From NCBI GenBank assembly GCA_940671915.1, contig CALNVZ010003426.1:25933407-25997406 (forward strand): DNA of 64,000 bases, read 5' to 3'. The position numbers and the translations under genes were made by a program. The notes beneath the pieces are model-generated. The model saw only the letters and a list, made by a program, of their open reading frames with translations, made no database searches and had not been told where the DNA came from. Below, one piece after another: positions 63,901 through 64,000 of this stretch. Positions within the stretch are counted from its first letter, which is position 1; each line of letters begins with the position of its first letter. This stretch comes from Paracentrotus lividus (lineage: Eukaryota; Echinodermata; Echinoidea; Camarodonta; Echinidae).

Positions 63901-64000
63901 TTTCGTTATTGAAGCTGATCTTGAGTTAAAGCATTGAAAATGAATTTAAAGAGAACTCTGTATATGTAAAAAAAAACCCCAACAATTTACTCAAAAGTCA
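43007..64000 (+). CDS. NADSYN1: Glutamine-dependent NAD(+) synthetase
   Basis: Makes NAD from nicotinate adenine dinucleotide, ATP and glutamine in the cytosol. Exons: 43007-43091, 44733-44793, 48494-48610, 49079-49132, 49647-49788, 51172-51260, 51933-52050, 52767-52898, 55862-55936, 56385-56558, 56995-57097, 57793-57961, 58543-58678, 59642-59748, 60614-60745, 61475-61544, 62072-62200, 63219-63395. They join without a phase error into 690 codons (human 706). The N-terminal nitrilase domain has the triad E45 (GPELEI), K114 (IKPK) and C175 (EVCEGLW). The synthetase domain has the ATP loop LSGGIDSSS at 356-364, and later [32 protein letters not shown] and [20 protein letters not shown]. Start: first ATG, matching the family's MGRKV-ATC-LNQWA. 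Tandem partial copies precede exons 3, 8, 13, 15 and 18. The final exon is uncertain: an acceptor at 63861-63862 followed by GAG TAA would end the protein, or it lies beyond the window. Confidence 0.96.
45119..46240 (+). repeat. Tandem decayed copies of the NADSYN1 exon 3 head
   Basis: Four copies of the intron tail plus exon 3 head start after AG at 45129, 45290, 45996 and 46170, ahead of the true exon at 48494. Each has (T)TTTACAG or TTTCACAG, then TGGTTGTGTATGCAAT or TGGATATTACTGG, CATTTCTATGAGTCT and CATGGCAGATGCT, and diverges from the exon after about 60 bp. The unit is about 175-190 bp. None has the exon 3 donor, and frame is lost in most, so they are probably not spliced. The second copy is split by a transposable element (45314-45854) and the array is separated from the true exon by another (46313-48446). 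Confidence 0.85.
45314..45854. mobile_element. 541-bp MITE inserted in an exon 3 copy
   Basis: Termini GATGCACCACGCC...GTACCCCGGGGTACC and an inverse GGTACCCTGGGGTACC...GTGCATC. It is flanked by ATTT on both sides (45310-45313 and 45855-45858). The uninterrupted sister copy at 45129 reads TTATCATTTCTATGAG, which is exactly the empty site. The interior is AT-rich without a transposase. Confidence 0.88.
46313..48446. mobile_element. 2.1 kb element, GGGCAATTCCA termini, GTAACGTCAGTTACC repeats
   Basis: Left end GGGCAATTCCATG, right end the inverse of GGGCAATTCCACGG; TAT stands near both outer ends. The interior has at least seven copies of GTAACGTCAGTTAC, at about 46677, 46843, 46864, 48032, 48046, 48242 and 48420, one of them within 15 bp of the right terminus. 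No transposase-like open frame is visible, so it is non-autonomous. It lies in NADSYN1 intron 2 between the exon 3 copies and the true exon 3. Confidence 0.8.
52549..52766 (+). repeat. Tandem copies of the NADSYN1 exon 8 head
   Basis: Two copies of a unit made of a 37-bp intron tail (AATAAATAAATC...TTCTTACAG) and the first 86 bp of exon 8 precede the true exon. The first copy has only exon-derived sequence from GGGGTGCGATGG (52551) on; the second has a complete acceptor, with exon sequence from 52644. The second copy is almost identical to exon 8, and the reading frame is open from it into exon 8 because the unit is 123 bp long. Confidence 0.9.
53293..53750. mobile_element. MITE with 21-bp inverted termini, copy 2
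   Basis: Same family and orientation as 29936-30398. Termini TAAAGGTAGTGTCAGCCTTT and an inverse with small differences. It lies in NADSYN1 intron 8. Non-coding. Confidence 0.85.
54095..54470. other. GC- and CpG-rich island in NADSYN1 intron 8
   Basis: About 370 bp that is strongly GC-rich and dense in CpG, in otherwise AT-rich sequence. Open frames cross it in several phases on both strands. On the minus strand one runs from an ATG at 54319 through [20 protein letters not shown] to a donor-like A|GTAATA near 54098. I recognise no protein. It could be a promoter island with a first exon, a captured fragment, or foreign sequence. Confidence 0.45.
57540..57765 (+). repeat. Dispersed repeat, internally deleted copy
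   Basis: Second copy of the repeat at 31850-32655, in the same orientation and lacking its middle part. It ends just before NADSYN1 exon 12. Confidence 0.6.
58040..58166. mobile_element. Palindromic MITE, CAGTACC termini
   Basis: Two 41-bp arms (58040-58080 and 58126-58166) are inverse copies with one mismatch, around a 45-bp loop. The arms begin TACAGTACCACCTGAG; TA borders both ends. The similar start CAGTACCGCCC is seen at 62466-62557. Confidence 0.85.
58351..58430 (+). repeat. Decayed copy of the NADSYN1 exon 13 head
   Basis: After GTGCAG the sequence AAGTTTATCACTATAC and GTGGGTATCTTTGAGAAAGC follow the first 65 bp of exon 13 (58543 onward) in order, with substitutions and a shifted frame. 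The copy stops inside the exon and has no donor. Confidence 0.8.
59364..59606. mobile_element. MITE, GCGGTCACAACTCG termini
   Basis: Left end GCGGTCACAACTCGTCGTA and right end the inverse with one difference. The 243-bp GC-richer interior is non-coding. It lies 35 bp upstream of NADSYN1 exon 14. Confidence 0.75.
60341..60613 (+). repeat. Two tandem copies of the NADSYN1 exon 15 head
   Basis: Exon-like sequence starts after AG at 60341 and 60474, ahead of the true exon at 60614. The first copy reads [15 protein letters not shown] before it breaks; the second reads [20 protein letters not shown], nearly the true sequence, but loses homology after about 80 bp and lacks a donor. The unit is about 133-140 bp and includes a TTATTGTCATTATCA-type intron tail. 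Confidence 0.88.
62466..62557. mobile_element. Small palindromic MITE, CAGTACCGCCC termini
   Basis: 26-bp arms CAGTACCGCCCTAAAGTGAA... and their near-inverse ending GGGCGGTACTG enclose a 40-bp centre. The terminus resembles the element at 58040-58166. Confidence 0.75.
62639..62880 (+). repeat. Three tandem copies of the NADSYN1 exon 18 head
   Basis: TTGCTGATAAAATGAAGCATT, TTGCCGATATAAGTGAAAC and TCGCTGATAAAGTGAAGCA begin at about 62639, 62732 and 62822, each followed by TTCTTC, CGCTCCTACTC and a TCAACTGTCATTGTAATC-type tail. They copy the first 40-45 bp of exon 18 and its intron tail. The unit is about 90 bp. Only the first two keep an AG acceptor. Confidence 0.85.
63070..63190 (-). mobile_element. 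LINE reverse-transcriptase C-terminal relic
   Basis: On the minus strand the frame reads [17 protein letters not shown] and then a stop. This resembles the C-terminal tail (S/TVN-FK-RLDKFW pattern) found at the end of many non-LTR retrotransposon polymerases in invertebrates. Only about 40 codons remain, between the exon 18 copies and the true exon. Confidence 0.45.

Overview
The window reads as animal nuclear DNA, AT-rich, intron-rich and crowded with short non-autonomous DNA transposons, microsatellites and TACATGTA-type motifs. The gene content (an animal GH3-domain gene, GSKIP, NADSYN1) and the repeat style suggest a marine deuterostome invertebrate, most likely an echinoderm such as a sea urchin. 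That placement is inference; no species marker was seen.

Layout. (1) 1-8209, plus strand: the 3' six exons of a GHDC-like GH3-domain gene whose 5' end lies outside the window; its first intron holds a 3.6 kb repeat element built on GGCGCC units. (2) 8210-13373: intergenic, with two TA-flanked inverted-repeat elements that carry tRNA-like sequence, one candidate orphan exon on the minus strand, and a palindromic MITE. (3) 13374-22121, plus strand: two-exon GSKIP with an 8.35 kb intron rich in purine tracts. (4) 22122-29138: no gene seen; MITEs, foldback elements and GA tracts. (5) 29139-42060, minus strand: an eight-exon RWD plus RING-H2 ubiquitin-ligase-like gene. Its splice sites, RING residues and stop are well preserved, but exons 2, 3 and 5 are out of frame by what look like seven separate 1-bp deletions. 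(6) 42061-43006: divergent intergenic region with a perfect CRE beside the RWD-RING start. (7) 43007 to the right edge, plus strand: NADSYN1, glutamine-dependent NAD synthetase, 18 exons giving 690 codons in continuous frame with the nitrilase triad (E45, K114, C175) and the SGGxDSS ATP-binding loop. The last codons are either in a tiny exon at 63863 or beyond the window.

Most unusual points. NADSYN1 has tandem copies of 'intron tail + 3' splice site + exon head' immediately upstream of five of its exons (3, 8, 13, 15, 18); each copy stops inside the exon and lacks a donor. At exon 8 the nearest copy is exactly 123 bp upstream and open throughout, so use of its acceptor would add 41 residues in frame. 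One exon-3 copy carries a 541-bp inverted-repeat element whose empty site can be read from its sister copy. Two larger elements (1.0 and 2.1 kb) share a GGGCAAKTCCA terminus and carry internal arrays of GTAAC-beginning motifs. The genes do not form an operon or shared pathway; their adjacency is ordinary animal gene linkage.
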